DNA from: Notolepis coatsorum
Taxonomy: Eukaryota; Chordata; Actinopteri; Aulopiformes; Paralepididae
Length of the DNA: 64,000 nt
Direction: 5' to 3'
NCBI GenBank assembly: GCA_963971535.1
Contig: OZ020588.1
Coordinates: 126,496,264 to 126,560,263, forward strand
Shown here: in pieces, positions 34,450-46,397 of the stretch
Layout: each line of letters starts with the position of its first letter
How positions within the stretch are numbered: the stretch's first letter is position 1
The notes under the pieces: generated by a model
Seen by the model: only the letters and a program-made list of their open reading frames with translations
Databases searched by the model: none
What the model was told of the DNA's origin: nothing
Position numbers and translations under genes: made by a program

Positions 34450-35342
34450 CAGAGACTATCGGTCGACCCGGAGGATTAAGGAGATCCTTATGGATCTTAG
34501 GTAAGGTGTATATAATAGGAGTAATTGGGAACTCTACAAACATAAACTTAAATTTGTTTTCTGAGATTACGTCCGCCAATCTAAGGCTTTTGTGGACTGT
34601 TTTGATTTCAGTGGAAAATCTAGACACTGGGTCTGAATATAAAAGGGTATTACCTCAATGTCATTCAATTGTCTATTGATATCAGAAACATATGCACGAT
34701 TATTTTGGAGAACGATTCCCAAACCTTTGTCTGCTTTTCTAAAAATGTTATCCTCATTCTTCATGAGATCCTTAAGCGCTCCAGACTCTGATTCAAGTAA
34801 ATTAGGGAAAAGCTGGGTTTTGTGACTGGTCTAACATAAATTAAGGACATCATTTTGTACTAGTCTGCAAAAGGTGGATTGAGATGAGGGGTAAACAACC
34901 TACGTGGTTTGAATACTTTTCTATTAGGTCTAGAATGGGTATCAAGTTCTGCTTCAGAGATTACATCATCATCATCAATTATGGGAACTGTTAATGTGGG
35001 CACATTTTCATTAGAAACATATTGAGTTCTCTTATCAAAACCTCTGGCGTAAAAGGCTTTTAACTTAATATTTATAAAAAACTTAAATAGTTCTACCTTG
35101 GTAGTGAAAGAGTCCACCTTACGTGCCGGAACAAACGATAACCCTTTAGAAAGGACATTATGGTGCGAGTCACTCAATTGTGCATCTGAAATGTTAACAA
35201 TGTTAGAGTTGGTGCTTATCTCCGGGACCGTTGAACGTTTCTTTCTCTTACTCCTCCTCGTCTTCCTATGGCCTCTCTCGCCGACCGGGGTGGAAGAGGG
35301 CCGTCCGGAAAATTCTACTATTGGCAAAGACGGGGAGAACAT
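34450..35342 (-). pseudogene. Penelope N-terminal region and start of RT
   Basis: The first frame (35342-34860) has a basic stretch (KTRRSKRKKRS) and ends near LFTPHLNPPFAD. After a gap and a frameshift, NIFRKADKGLGIVLQ and then FPITPIIYTLPKIHKD with NPPGRPIVSGIG mark the start of a Penelope RT. The frame is cut there by the hAT and continues at 32561. Confidence 0.75.
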
Positions 35343-35440
35343 GCAAACTCCACATAAGAAAGGCCCCCTGCTGGGGTTTCAACCTAGGACATTCGTGCTG
35401 TGAGGCAACAGTGCTAACCACTGTGCCACCCTTACGATTT
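35327..35440 (-). mobile_element. tRNA-derived SINE head, minus strand
   Basis: Read on the minus strand it begins GGGTGGCACAGTGGTTAGCA, has a degenerate B box (GGTTGAAACCC) and continues to GTGGAGTTTGCATGTTCTCC. This is a widespread teleost SINE head. It abuts or slightly overlaps the Penelope 5' end. Confidence 0.7.
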
Positions 35441-36975
35441 GCCAAAGTTAAGCTGGTTAATTAATACTTACAACTCTGACATTTATTTTTACAAGTTGTC
35501 TCAGCTGATCAGTTATCTTGCTTTGTCTTCTCTCTAGTTTACAGTGAGGTAGGGGCAGTGCCCCACTAGAGCAAACCACAACTATGTTGTCATTGTAACT
35601 TTGAACTATGTTCGTAGTAGTTCGTAAAATAACCATACCCATTTATTTGGGAAAGTGCAGAGTGCTGCTTTAAAATATATCTTTATAAAAGTGTAGGAAC
35701 CCTTGGCTAGGTTCATGCATATATTATTCATTGAGGATCAGGCTGTGAGAATTTCATCAGGGAGTTTTTATTGGCCACCACCTATTATTTATTTCCTTAT
35801 CTACTTCATACCTGTTCAATTCCATACTTACTTTTACTCAACAGTTCACAAAATAGTAAGGTACACACTTCGTCAATGGAGCTCTGTAATATATATATAT
35901 ATTGACGTAATCATAAGAGGTGTCATAGACTATGTCCAACAGGATACATCAAGTCGGTTAGACACTGTGGTACAAACAGGACCATTCTGTCCTCAGGGCC
36001 AGCTGATAAGGGACCCTAAAACCACTGACCATAAGAGGGAACTCTGGTCAAAAGGGGCAGCTGAGATGGGTGGAGGGGGCTGTAAAAGCTGTTAACTTTA
36101 TGGCACCAGAATGGTTCAGAATAGAACCTTATCAAGATAAGATCAGCAGCTGTCTTAAACTGACAAGGTTGCAACGGACGATGGGTCAGAAACAACAGAC
36201 TGTAAGCTAAGGCTGCGGTTTGACTGACTGATGTTTTTGTTTAGTTTTGAAGATGAGTTTCGCTTTTCCAGGTTGCAACGTAGTGGCAGCCGAGTTAGAC
36301 ATTCGTTTTGCCTCCTGAGCACAGTGATGTAGTACAATGCTAAAGCAGTAGGTGGCAGTAGGTGGCGAACATGAAGGCAATTTTCAACCAATCAGAACTT
36401 GAATGAGGACACTCCACATCCTGTTCAAAATCTCAAAAGCCACCATCTTTAAATGCCTCCGCGAGCCATTTTAGCCAATGAAGCATTATTTTTCAGCAAG
36501 AAATAAAGTGCAATAAACAAAAACGGATACATTCACTGTGTGTTCTGCCTCATTTGTTGATGATTTGTTGATGAAACAAAACTAACATCAACACAAGTGA
36601 CCACCAAGAGCGGATAGTTTAGTCTCAAAAAAGATTGCAGATGTTGTTAGCTATGTTGTTAGCTACATGCTAACGTGAATGGAATATGCCATTATAACAG
36701 TATAGCATTGTGGCTAGCAGCTAACGTTAGCTCACGTCAGTTAGCCAGCCAGCACCAAACTGATGATATCGGGAGCTATCAGTAGCTAGATAACATTAGA
36801 GACAACGCCTCATGTATTAAACAAAAGTGAATAAATGACTGGGCCATTTTGTTTAATGCTTGTTATGTTGAAAGAGGGGCTCTGAGCTAACAGGGTCTGG
36901 TAGCTAGGTAGCTACGGTAGGTAGCTAACGTTAGCTCACGTTAGCCAGCTACTCATGCAATCGTTAATGCTAGCA
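35441..36975. other. Unassigned stretch
   Basis: No gene or bordered element recognised. Several copies of the palindrome GCTAACGTTAGC, frequent in fish repeats, lie between 36660 and 36960. No splice-bounded frame was found. Confidence 0.4.
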
Positions 36976-37071
36976 GAATGAATGGATGTAAACTTTATTT
37001 AACATATTGCAGAATGGGTACAATACAATACGGCTCAATACAAACAATTGTTAAGGGAATGCAGACTGTTG
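36976..37071 (-). repeat. LINE-like 3' end with (ATTC)n tail
   Basis: Shorter copy of the unit at 33853 with the same TTGCAGAATGGGTACAATAC block. Confidence 0.6.
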
Positions 37072-37574
<503 letters not shown>

Positions 37575-37989
37575 GACGAGCCTGGTGGTATTCAGACTCG
37601 TCACAGGTCAAAAACAAACAAATAAAATTGTCCACACAAGCACAATTTCAATCAATAAAATATATTTATTGAATTAGAGCAAATATAGTCCATGGGCAAT
37701 TAGAGTAGTCGTATAACAGTCCAAGGTCAAAAACACAAAACAAAAAAGGGATTGTTCAATACTCAGGGTTTGTCCGGTCCAGGGTCAGTTACACAAGGGT
37801 CCAGTCTAGGGTCCAGTACCAACGAACACCTTTCTCACCTCCACTCCACCATACTCTGTCTGTCCTAGTGTTTTATGTTACCTTTTCAATCTTGCTTTTG
37901 ACCTCTAATTCTGTCGGTTTTATTTCATTTTGTCATGTATTATTTTTGTTCTGTTTTGTTCTGTTTTTTTGTTTTGCCATAGTTTGTCT

Positions 37990-38190
<201 letters not shown>

Positions 38191-38584
38191 GTGTGTGTCT
38201 AGTGTGTGTGTGGGATGTGGGTGATCTCGTGGTGCACAGGTGTGTTCTATCAGTCCTAATCAGCTGCCTAATTGCTTCTCCTCTTATATATATTATGTGG
38301 CAGACCGGCTGGCACTAGAAGGCCGGTATATCTCGGTCAAGGTACTGGGGCATATGCCCATATTAGGGAGTCCAGTGAGACTCCCAGCAGAGCAGAGCGC
38401 ATCAGCCCGAAGCAGCGCACCTGTGCTAGACACGCACGGGACAGGTGAGCCCAATCAGAGCATAATGAAGCGCAATAGAAAAGCAAGACAGAGTGAAGGA
38501 ATAATTGAAGTAGCTATGGTGAAACCTGGGAGTGGAAGAAGGAGAGAGAAGTAAGTCTTTAGAAACACTTTAAACGAAGGAGGT

Positions 38585-38848
38585 ACTGTATAGTTTAGAT
38601 ACAGTAAGAGTTAACATTGTAAATTGTATATTGCATAGTAGTGTATATAAGAACCAGTTTCTCAGGAACCTAGCATGTCTTTTTTTACCATGCATATCTT
38701 GTGTCTTATCTATTTTATTTGTTTGATGCCTATTTTATTATTGTATTTTGCACAATCAATGCGGGCAAGACCACCCGCATTTCACTGTATGCCCTGGTAT
38801 CATGTATGTGACAAATAAACCTCTTGATTCTTGATTCTTAAGTGAAGA
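38585..38848 (+). mobile_element. L2-like LINE 3' end
   Basis: It matches the L2 3' UTR seen at 55264-55495: GCGGGCA-GACCACCCGCA and CACTGTATGCCCTG, then ACAAATAAA and a TTGATTC repeat tail. It is a 5'-truncated insertion in the putative LTR. Confidence 0.75.
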
Positions 38849-39164
38849 GGAGAAGATTGTGGTCTGAAACCCCCGCTGTGTGCCCAACCCTTCATCTGTC
38901 TGAGAACCCGCTTTGGTATCGACCCCTGCTTGCCCGACGTCTCTTCTCCTGGATCAGCCCCTGCCCGTAAGAGAACCGATCCCTGTGTACTGAATCGGAC
39001 AGTGAAGATTCTCTTGGATTACGGATTGGCTAACGCTTACACTAACCTCTTCCTTCTCCCTAAACAGCAATAAAACGTCTGTTAAACTTGCTTTTACCTT
39101 GTGCCGCCTGTATTTTATTAATTCCAATCTGGTGACAGGTCAATACACCCCTGAGTCTGTCACA

Positions 39165-39811
39165 ATATTAATAAATAAAAATATCTGTTGTCCATCTCAT
39201 TATCCATGCTTTTCCAAATGCATATTCCGATTCAGGCTCATCCCTAATACATAGAACAGCTAAACAAAACTAACAGGGGAACATGAAGGGGAGGTAGAGA
39301 GAGAGCAGATGAGATAGGGAGAACAGACAGAACATAGAGAGGCAGAATGAGTGGGGGAATCAATGTCCATGGCAAAGGTGGGGGGGGGACAGAGTGAGAG
39401 GAAGTCCAAGGCCTGGCAGAAAAGGCAGGCATGTTACAGATTCCTATGTTCCTGTACTAACCATCTGCAATGATTGAACATACCTGAGCCACCTGGCTTC
39501 TTGTGAAGAGTGTAATTCCAAAATGAGATATCCAACAACAGACAGAGAATTATACAAAAATGATGAATGAAAGCCAAACTCACAATTAAATATTATTGGA
39601 TTTTCATACATTGGCGTATAAAAGAGTCACATTTTACATGATGTTACCATCTGTACTTTGAAAACATTGCACAATGAATACAAAGTAATATGTTATCCAA
39701 ATTGTATAAATAGCTCATGAGTATGTCTGAATGAAATCCTTTGTTTTACATTATAAAATGTATAGATTATTAATTTGATAATTTTCCTATATACCTTGAT
39801 TCTATTGCTAG

Positions 39812-39842
<31 letters not shown>

Positions 39843-39863
39843 GCTTATTACATGTATTTATTG
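39165..39863. other. Unassigned AT-rich stretch
   Basis: Contains a short TA repeat (39813-39842). No gene recognised. Confidence 0.4.
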
Positions 39864-39970
39864 CTAGGGATGCTCGATATTGGCTTTTTTACTGATACCA
39901 ATATACCAATATTGTCCAACTCTTAATTTCCGATACGATATCAACCGATACCAACCGATACCGATACACC
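39864..39970 (+). mobile_element. DNA transposon terminus fragment
   Basis: CTAGGGATGCTCGATATTGG and the repeated CGATA-CCGATA pattern resemble a common teleost hAT-type terminus. Only one end is present. Confidence 0.4.
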
Positions 39971-39987
39971 CTCCAAAAGTGGGTAAT

Positions 39988-40215
39988 TATACCCTCAGAT
40001 TCGCTGCGAATTTCAGCGACCATACCGCCAGACGTCGCAGGGCCTTCTCTAAGGCTATGGGAATTGCTCGGGAGAAGGGCATAGAAGTCTACCTAATATA
40101 CCCTGTGACTCTGAAGATCAAGAGGGGCCGCAGTGCTGTCTCCTGCAACCACCTATTCACATCGCCGTCCGAGGCGGAGAGGTTCCTTCGACGCGACGTC
40201 CCCCCCGTCCGAGGA
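39988..40215 (+). pseudogene. L1/Tx1-type LINE ORF1 C-terminal domain
   Basis: The frame reads LRFAANFSDHTARRRRAFSK, then GIEVYLIYPVTLKIKRG and LFTSPSEAERFLRRD. This is the C-terminal domain pattern of L1-type ORF1 proteins, RNA-binding partners of the LINE RT. The rest of ORF1 is missing. The next 460 bp are non-coding and may be the ORF1-ORF2 spacer. No ORF2 follows because a Gypsy fragment begins. Confidence 0.6.
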
Positions 40216-40690
40216 TGGAGAGCCGGCCCCGGCGGAGCAGGCTACGGGCATCGGGGAGTGACAGGCCTCGGAGCCTTGGTATGCTAAGCGCGAGCTAGGC
40301 TAACCTTCGGGCTCTCTCAGCTAACTCTAACGTTCCACTTGCCTAACACGGCGTTTCGGTCCATCAGAACGGTAACACTCATTGTTTATCTACGCTGTAT
40401 ATTTCCAGAAATGTGTATGCACAATGACTATGTTCAAGTATAATTCATACGACTTGTGCTTTTTAACGCATTGGTCTTTTTATTGTCTGAGCATTGAACT
40501 TCGCACTGGACTTCGCATTGACTGTTATTATGCATATTGTCTTTTTTCAAGTTTGCACTTGGACGAACTGTGCTTCACAGGTGTCACTCAAACGAGCTAT
40601 GTGCTAACGTATCTGCCGGTCGAGGGGGGTGGCCCTCTCTTGGCGGAGCTATCTACGTGAATCAGGATAACAGAATGCCGCCGTGAGAGG
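40216..40690. other. Non-coding stretch after the LINE ORF1 fragment
   Basis: No domain recognised. Possibly LINE spacer sequence. Confidence 0.35.
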
Positions 40691-40699
40691 GCTTGCGAC

Positions 40700-42350
40700 A
40701 CCCGCCCTTCGTTATCCAATTCACCTCACTCTTCTCTCTCCATGCACGCCGTTCGTTCCGGCCCTGAGCGTTACCCCCCCAAGCCAATGGGCCTTGATCG
40801 GACTCGCCTCCCCCGACGAATACTCCCCCAGTTCCTGTCCTAATATGCAATTCGATACCACCCTGTTTTGGGGTGATCAGTCACTCCCCCTGTCCGCTCT
40901 AGTTGATTCGGGCGCTGACGAAAACCTCATAGACGGCGGCATAGTCTCCCGCTTCCGCATTGCTACCGACGCGCTGGCTATCCCCCTCAATGCCAACGGT
41001 CTGAATGGGAAGCTGCTCTTGCGTGTAACTCGTCACACCAAGCTGCTCTGTCTATTACTTTCAGGTAATCACAACAAGGTTATTCGGTTTCACGTCATTA
41101 GTTCCCCCATGCCCCTATAGTGCTCGGCCAGCCCTGGTTAAAACTACACAACCCTGTCATAAACTGGCCTACTGGCTTTGTCACTGGTTGGAGCGCTCAC
41201 TGTCATGCCACCTGCCTGCAGTCTGCTTGTCCACCACTAGAGGTTGCCGATTCTCACGCTACTAACGAACCCATTGACCTCTCCGCTATTCCTATCATAA
41301 TCTAGAGGCTGTTTTTAGTAAACAGCATGCCCTCTCCCTGCCGCACCATCGTCTGTACGACTGTGCCATTGATCTGCTCCCAGGGGCCCCGCTCCCCTCT
41401 AGTCGTCTGTTCAATCTCTCGTGCCCAGAGAGGGAGTCCATGGAGAAATATGTTCACGAGTCCCTAGCCACAGGCATTATCACCCCCTCCTCCTCTCCTG
41501 TCGGTGCTGGTTTCTTTTTTGTTTCTAAAAAGGATAGTTCTCTTCGCCCCTGTATTGACTACCGTGGCTTCAATAACATCACGGTCAAGAACAAATACCC
41601 CCTGCCATTGATAAACTCTGCTTTTGAACCCCTGCAAGGTACCACCATTTTTACGAAGCTGGACCTCAGGAATGCCTATCACCTGGTCCGTATCCGGGAG
41701 GGGGATGAATGGAAGACAGCCTTCAACACGCCTCTCGGTCACTTTGAGTACAAGGTAATGCCCTTCGGGTTGACCAATGCCCCTGCTGTCTTCCAGGCCC
41801 TTGTCAATGACATTCTCTGTGATGTCCTGAACCACTATTTTTTTGTTTATTTGGATGACATTCTTATTTTTTCCCGCTCTATGGACGAGCACGTCCAGCA
41901 TGTCCACCGGGTCCTCCAATGCCTGCTGGAGAACCAATTGTTCGTCAAAGCTGAGAAGTGTGAGTTCCACGTACCCTCCATCGGGTTCCTCGGCTACATA
42001 ATCGAGAGCGGCCGGATCCGGGCGGACCCTGAGAAGATCAAGGCAGTGGTGGACTGGCCCAGGCCCGCCAATGTCAAGCAGCTCCAGCGCTTCCTGGGGT
42101 TTGCAAACTTCTACCGATGTTTCATCAGGGACTACAGCCGGGTCGCCGCGCCCCTCACCCAACTCACATCGCCCTTACGTTCCCTTCGTCTGGTCCGCTA
42201 AAGTGGACTCCGCCTTCTTGGAGCTGCCTAGGCGCTTCACCACCGCACCCATCCTCGTCCAGCCGGACACGTCCCGCCAGTTTGTGGTGGAGGGGGACGC
42301 CTCCAATACCGGGGTGGGAGCGGTCCTCTCCCAGCGCTCTGCTCTCGACT
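40700..42350 (+). pseudogene. Gypsy 2 protease-RT-RNase H fragment
   Basis: The protease shows ALVDSGADENLIDGG, and a frameshifted VLGQPWLKLHNPVINW follows. A stop and frameshift lie near 41300. The RT frame (41440-42201) is well kept, with [54 protein letters not shown] and the catalytic [12 protein letters not shown], then [11 protein letters not shown]. The RNase H start reads [20 protein letters not shown] and is cut at about 42350 by an L2 insertion. No LTR, gag or integrase is present. The element resembles Gypsy 1 but is a separate copy. Confidence 0.85.
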
Positions 42351-42668
42351 AGAAGCTACTATCTGAGACAGTTAAGGAAGTTCCGAGTATCAGGGAGGAT
42401 ACTCCAGTCCTTCTACTCCGGAGCTGTCGAGAGCATCTTAACTGGAAACATCACTGCCTGGTATGGAAACAGCAAGGCACAGGACAAGAAGGCCCTACAG
42501 AGAGTGGTGCGCTCATGTGAGCGTACTATGGGTATTGCACTACCACCCCTGCAGGACTTATATAACAAGAGGTGCAAATCCAGAGCCTGCAGAATAATGA
42601 AAGACCCTCACCACCCCAACAACAGCCTGTTCAAGCTCAGGCAAACACCTGCGCACACCAGCAACTAG
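42351..42668 (+). pseudogene. L2-like ORF2 C-terminal region
   Basis: The frame reads YYLRQLRKFRVSGRILQSFY, then VESILTGNITAWYGN, RVVRSCERTMG and SRACRIMKDPHHP. This is the region after the RT domain in L2 elements, exactly the part missing from the copy at 1810-3434. It is 5' truncated inside the Gypsy 2 RNase H region. Confidence 0.8.
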
Positions 42669-43439
42669 GACAGAGAGACTTCGGCTCAGCTTCTTCCCCC
42701 AGGCCATCAGAGTCTTGAACACTGAACTATCCACACACAAGCACACATGAGCACACACACAACACACATACTGTATACGCTCACACACTAACAGTCACTG
42801 TATACGCTCACACACTAACAGTCACTTTAGCACAAACACACACACACACATGCTGCACACGTTCACACAAAATTACAAAATGAAAAGGTCACTTTACTAT
42901 AAAAATAAAAATAGAAAATAAAGAACGGGAGTGGTTCTTGTATAGCAATAGATGGATATAGCAAGATAGCATAAAGATATATAGTATAACTGTATATTGT
43001 ATTAGTATAGTATCAGGGGTGTAAAGTACTTGAGTAATTGTACTTCGTTACAATACTTAAGTACTGTTTTGGGGGATTTGTACTTTACTCGAGTATTATT
43101 AGGTTTGTATACTTTGTACTTTTACTCCATTACATTTCAGAGAAAAAAAACATACTTTTTACTCCTTACATTTAAAATGCAGACCTACAAAGTACAAAGT
43201 ACAAATCTCACAGGTCCAGCTATTTTAATTAGTATATTTAAATTGTTTATCTGGCCGAACTAACGTTAACGTTATTAATCCTGCAACCACAGGTAAACAG
43301 CCAATCAAATCCCCATCAATGGAAAATGAACCCGCCCATACCCTTGCTGATTGGCCCTTGTGCAACACTAGAAAGCGGGGATCTTTGATTTAACACCTGC
43401 TATCAGAAGAATAGACAGTCAGATCCGCATTATGCTGTG

Positions 43440-43690
43440 GTTAATATTGTGATCTGTCTTTAATATTGTGATATTATTCAGGGTACTCCAGTATTCTGCC
43501 TTTAATATTGTGATATTATTCAGGGTACTCCAGTATTCTGTCTTTAATATTGTGATATTATTCAGGGTACTCCAGTATTCCGTCTTTAATATTGTGATAT
43601 TATTCAGGATAATCCAGTGTGCTGTGGTTAATATTGTCATATTATTCAGGATACACCATTCTGGTTTTAATATTGTGATATTATTCATGC
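43440..43690. repeat. 42-bp minisatellite in the hAT
   Basis: About six units with TTTAATATTGTGATATTATT followed by CAGGGTACTCCAGTATTC. The middle units are near-identical and the outer ones degenerate. The repeats create open frames on both strands that are not genes. Confidence 0.95.
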
Positions 43691-44466
43691 TGTGATGTGA
43701 ATGCCGTCTATGTTAGTTTACCTTCAATGGAGAAGTGCATTTTTAATGCAAAAAAAGTGTCCTCTGTTCTTTCATTTCAGCATTGTCTATCGCAGAACAC
43801 ATTCCATTGTGGGCAGAGTGTATGCTTGGTTTCGTTCCAGCCTTGCCTAAACACCAGCTGATGATTTCACTAATTGGCTCACCTCTTCAACTAACTCACC
43901 TGGTGCAATGTGTAGTTAAAATGAAAACTTGGCCCACGATGGAATGAGTTTGAGACCCCTGGGCCCTCATTCATCAACGTGGACGTAGAACATGTTCTAT
44001 TTCCACACGTAAGCACAGAATGTAGAATCAGTGTACGCACAGAAGAATCGGGATTCATCAACCGTGCGTACACAGGTCCTATGCTCCTCCGTGTTGATGA
44101 ATACCACTTTGTTCTACCGTCAATGCTTGTGCATGATTATCCATATATGGTCATGAAAGTGAGGAAACACCCCCCATGGGATGTGAAATAATGGACTGAC
44201 CCGAGCGGAACTCTGAGAAACTTCACGGAGATTGTTCACTGCTGTCGAACCAAGAAGACACTATCGCGTGTTATGGGATAAATAAAAGGCGGACTTGTAA
44301 ACGGTGATGTCAGATATCAACGGCTCCCTAAGACCATTGCTGCAATTCTGCCTGGACAGCTCAAAATACTAATAAAGACCGTTCGTTGACCACTGTTTGG
44401 CGTTGGTTGTGTGTCATTATAACCGTGCTGTAATATGAATGCCTTTATTAGTTGTGTTCGATTGGC

Positions 44467-44541
44467 TATATGATTTTTAGAGGCATCTATTTTGTTGTCG
44501 GTATTACCGACAACAAAATAGATGCCTCTAAAAATCATATA
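44467..44541. repeat. Perfect 37-bp inverted repeat (hairpin)
   Basis: Arms 44467-44503 and 44505-44541 are exact inverted copies around a single T. The arm holds GATTTTTAGAGGCATC and TTTTGTTGTCGGTA. Harbinger-like copy 1 has only one arm at the matching place (about 4760-4820), so the second arm is an added inverted copy. Confidence 0.97.
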
Positions 44542-44898
44542 CTATTAGGTAGCCTATATGGATTACATATAATAGCAGCCATAGCCTACATTATGCAACA
44601 GTAACTTGCGCATACCAGTGTATGCGACGGACTAGTGTATACCTTATATCATATCATATTCATATAATAGTTTACTCTATCAGCATACCAGCATGTAATA
44701 TGTTCTTTGTTAGAACTCAACTTGTTATTATTTTGCACATAGATTGCAGAAATACGGGAACATTTTGATTTACATTAAAAGGCTTTGACATTGTAAAACT
44801 AAATACGTGGAATCCTGTAAGCATAATACAAGTCATATCACCCACACGATATGCTCTGTGTCCAGAGCATGTATGCTTTTCATTCATTTAAGACACAT

Positions 44899-46329
44899 TG
44901 TTGTGAAGGGCCAGATTAAACCGAATATATATATTTATTTATATATATATATTTAATTGTATTTGTATATTCTCTAATATTCCCTGATATCCCTTGTATA
45001 TTCCTTGTACAATATGCATTGAATATCCATTCTAGCCTACTGAACATCCCATAATAGTCTCCATTCTACTATTGGTCGAGACCTTGGTGCCAGGCTGCCA
45101 TACCCCTCAGACCCAGTTCAAACGTACCGCTCGACATGTACGAACAAGTCCTAGTTCCGCGTAGGAATTTGGCTACCGCACCACTAATGGGACTATTTGT
45201 TCATAGTGCGTATATATACTGCGCTACTAAAGTAGGACTTTCTTTTCAGTCCAGTTTCTTACCCTCCAATAGAGTCACAGACGTAAAGCCTCCCCGCGAC
45301 GCCACGTGTGGGAGTAAAGCCAAGTTCGCCTACCATCGGTATTGAGACATCGTGTATATTAATATTTGAATAGTCATATTTGGCACTATATCGTCGAGTT
45401 GGACGTAGTCTATTAAGCTAATAATAGTCTGTTAATATATAGTGCTTCGTGCGGTGAGAATACTACCGTAGTCAGTACCCCATCGTTTCGGGCAGAGAAC
45501 TGGCTGCTTACCCAGGGTGGTTGACCCTATGTGAAGCTGCACCCGAGGAGCCCCAGAGCCGACGAGCGAGTCGACCTGTATACCGGATTATTCTACCGAC
45601 GACAGCCCGCCTTCCCAGGCACGGATTATGCTTTGGATACTTTGATTATTCCATGGATAAAGACCCCCGACACTGCCGTGTGTTGGAACCCCCCCCCCCT
45701 GGAGAGGACGCAAGGTGAGGAGACGCTCTGCAAGACGAGGTCGCTTCACGTCTCTCCCCCGTGGACCGGAGAGAGCCGGCCCACAAAGAGTCCACCTGCT
45801 TTCATCTGTGGTCCAAGGATCGCCGGCGCATTGAACGGCACTACAGTGGGTTCACCTGGGATACCCTTGGCCGGACGAGGCAGCCGGATTCTACCCCCCC
45901 CCCCCTCCTACTCCTGTCGGCTTACAAGCGACCGGATTAACCCCCTCTAGTGTATCTAGTATAATCATTAAAATATCATTGCTGTTATTCCTTAACTATT
46001 CCAGGTCGTATATTTACCACCTGCGCCTTCAGAGATTGGACATTCTCTATTGATATACCGACGAATACTCCTTGCCATAAAAGTGCATACTATTTCAATT
46101 CATAAATGTAATTAAGTGATTAAGTGCTTATTCTACACACCATCGCTGTGTAGGAATAAAGACCTGTTTCTAATTCGTACATTTGTGTTGGATCCGTTTC
46201 ATCTACGTGAGAGTGTTCATGATAATATATTTATGCCGTGTACTGGGTGGCCGAATATTAAGTACAAAGGTAGTGGTAGTAAGTATCATATCTAGTAATA
46301 CAGTCAGGGAATTGTACCCCTCAGTTACA
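44899..46329 (+). repeat. 5' LTR of BEL 2
   Basis: Starts TGTTGTGAAGGGCC and ends CAGTTACA. It contains short open frames repeated in both LTRs, which are not genes. Confidence 0.95.
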
Positions 46330-46331
46330 AT

Positions 46332-46349
46332 TGGTCCTTCGAGCCGGAT
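46332..46349 (+). other. Primer binding site, tRNA-Tyr type
   Basis: TGGTCCTTCGAGCCGGAT begins two bases after the LTR. It is complementary to the 3' end of eukaryotic tRNA-Tyr including CCA. Confidence 0.75.
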
Positions 46350-46397
46350 GGTAATTAGTGTAATATTAATATAGTGTTATTAATATTGAAATGGCCT

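Larger units (their letters stand above)
30485..35345 (-). mobile_element. Penelope-like retroelement (Neptune type) with GIY-YIG endonuclease
   Basis: On the minus strand the element encodes an N-terminal region, a Penelope-type RT (YTLPKIHKD, IDVVSLYPSIPH, GLSMGS, YIDD) and a GIY-YIG nuclease. It is split by a complete hAT (32570-34441) and carries frameshifts. The 3' side ends in the untranslated segment with CAGCACTCTCAGGTTTC and GTGTTCCTTCTTCAG typical of these elements. Confidence 0.85.

Noticed and set aside
36660-36960. GCTAACGTTAGC palindromes as regulatory sites
   Set aside because: The motif is scattered in several repeat contexts of this window (also near 28740 and 33430), so it looks like common fish repeat vocabulary.
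43419-43695. ORFs on both strands with repeated peptides
   Set aside because: They are products of the 42-bp minisatellite.
45136-45950. Repeated short ORFs also found at 52261-53066
   Set aside because: They are in the two BEL 2 LTRs, so their duplication reflects the LTRs and not a gene family.
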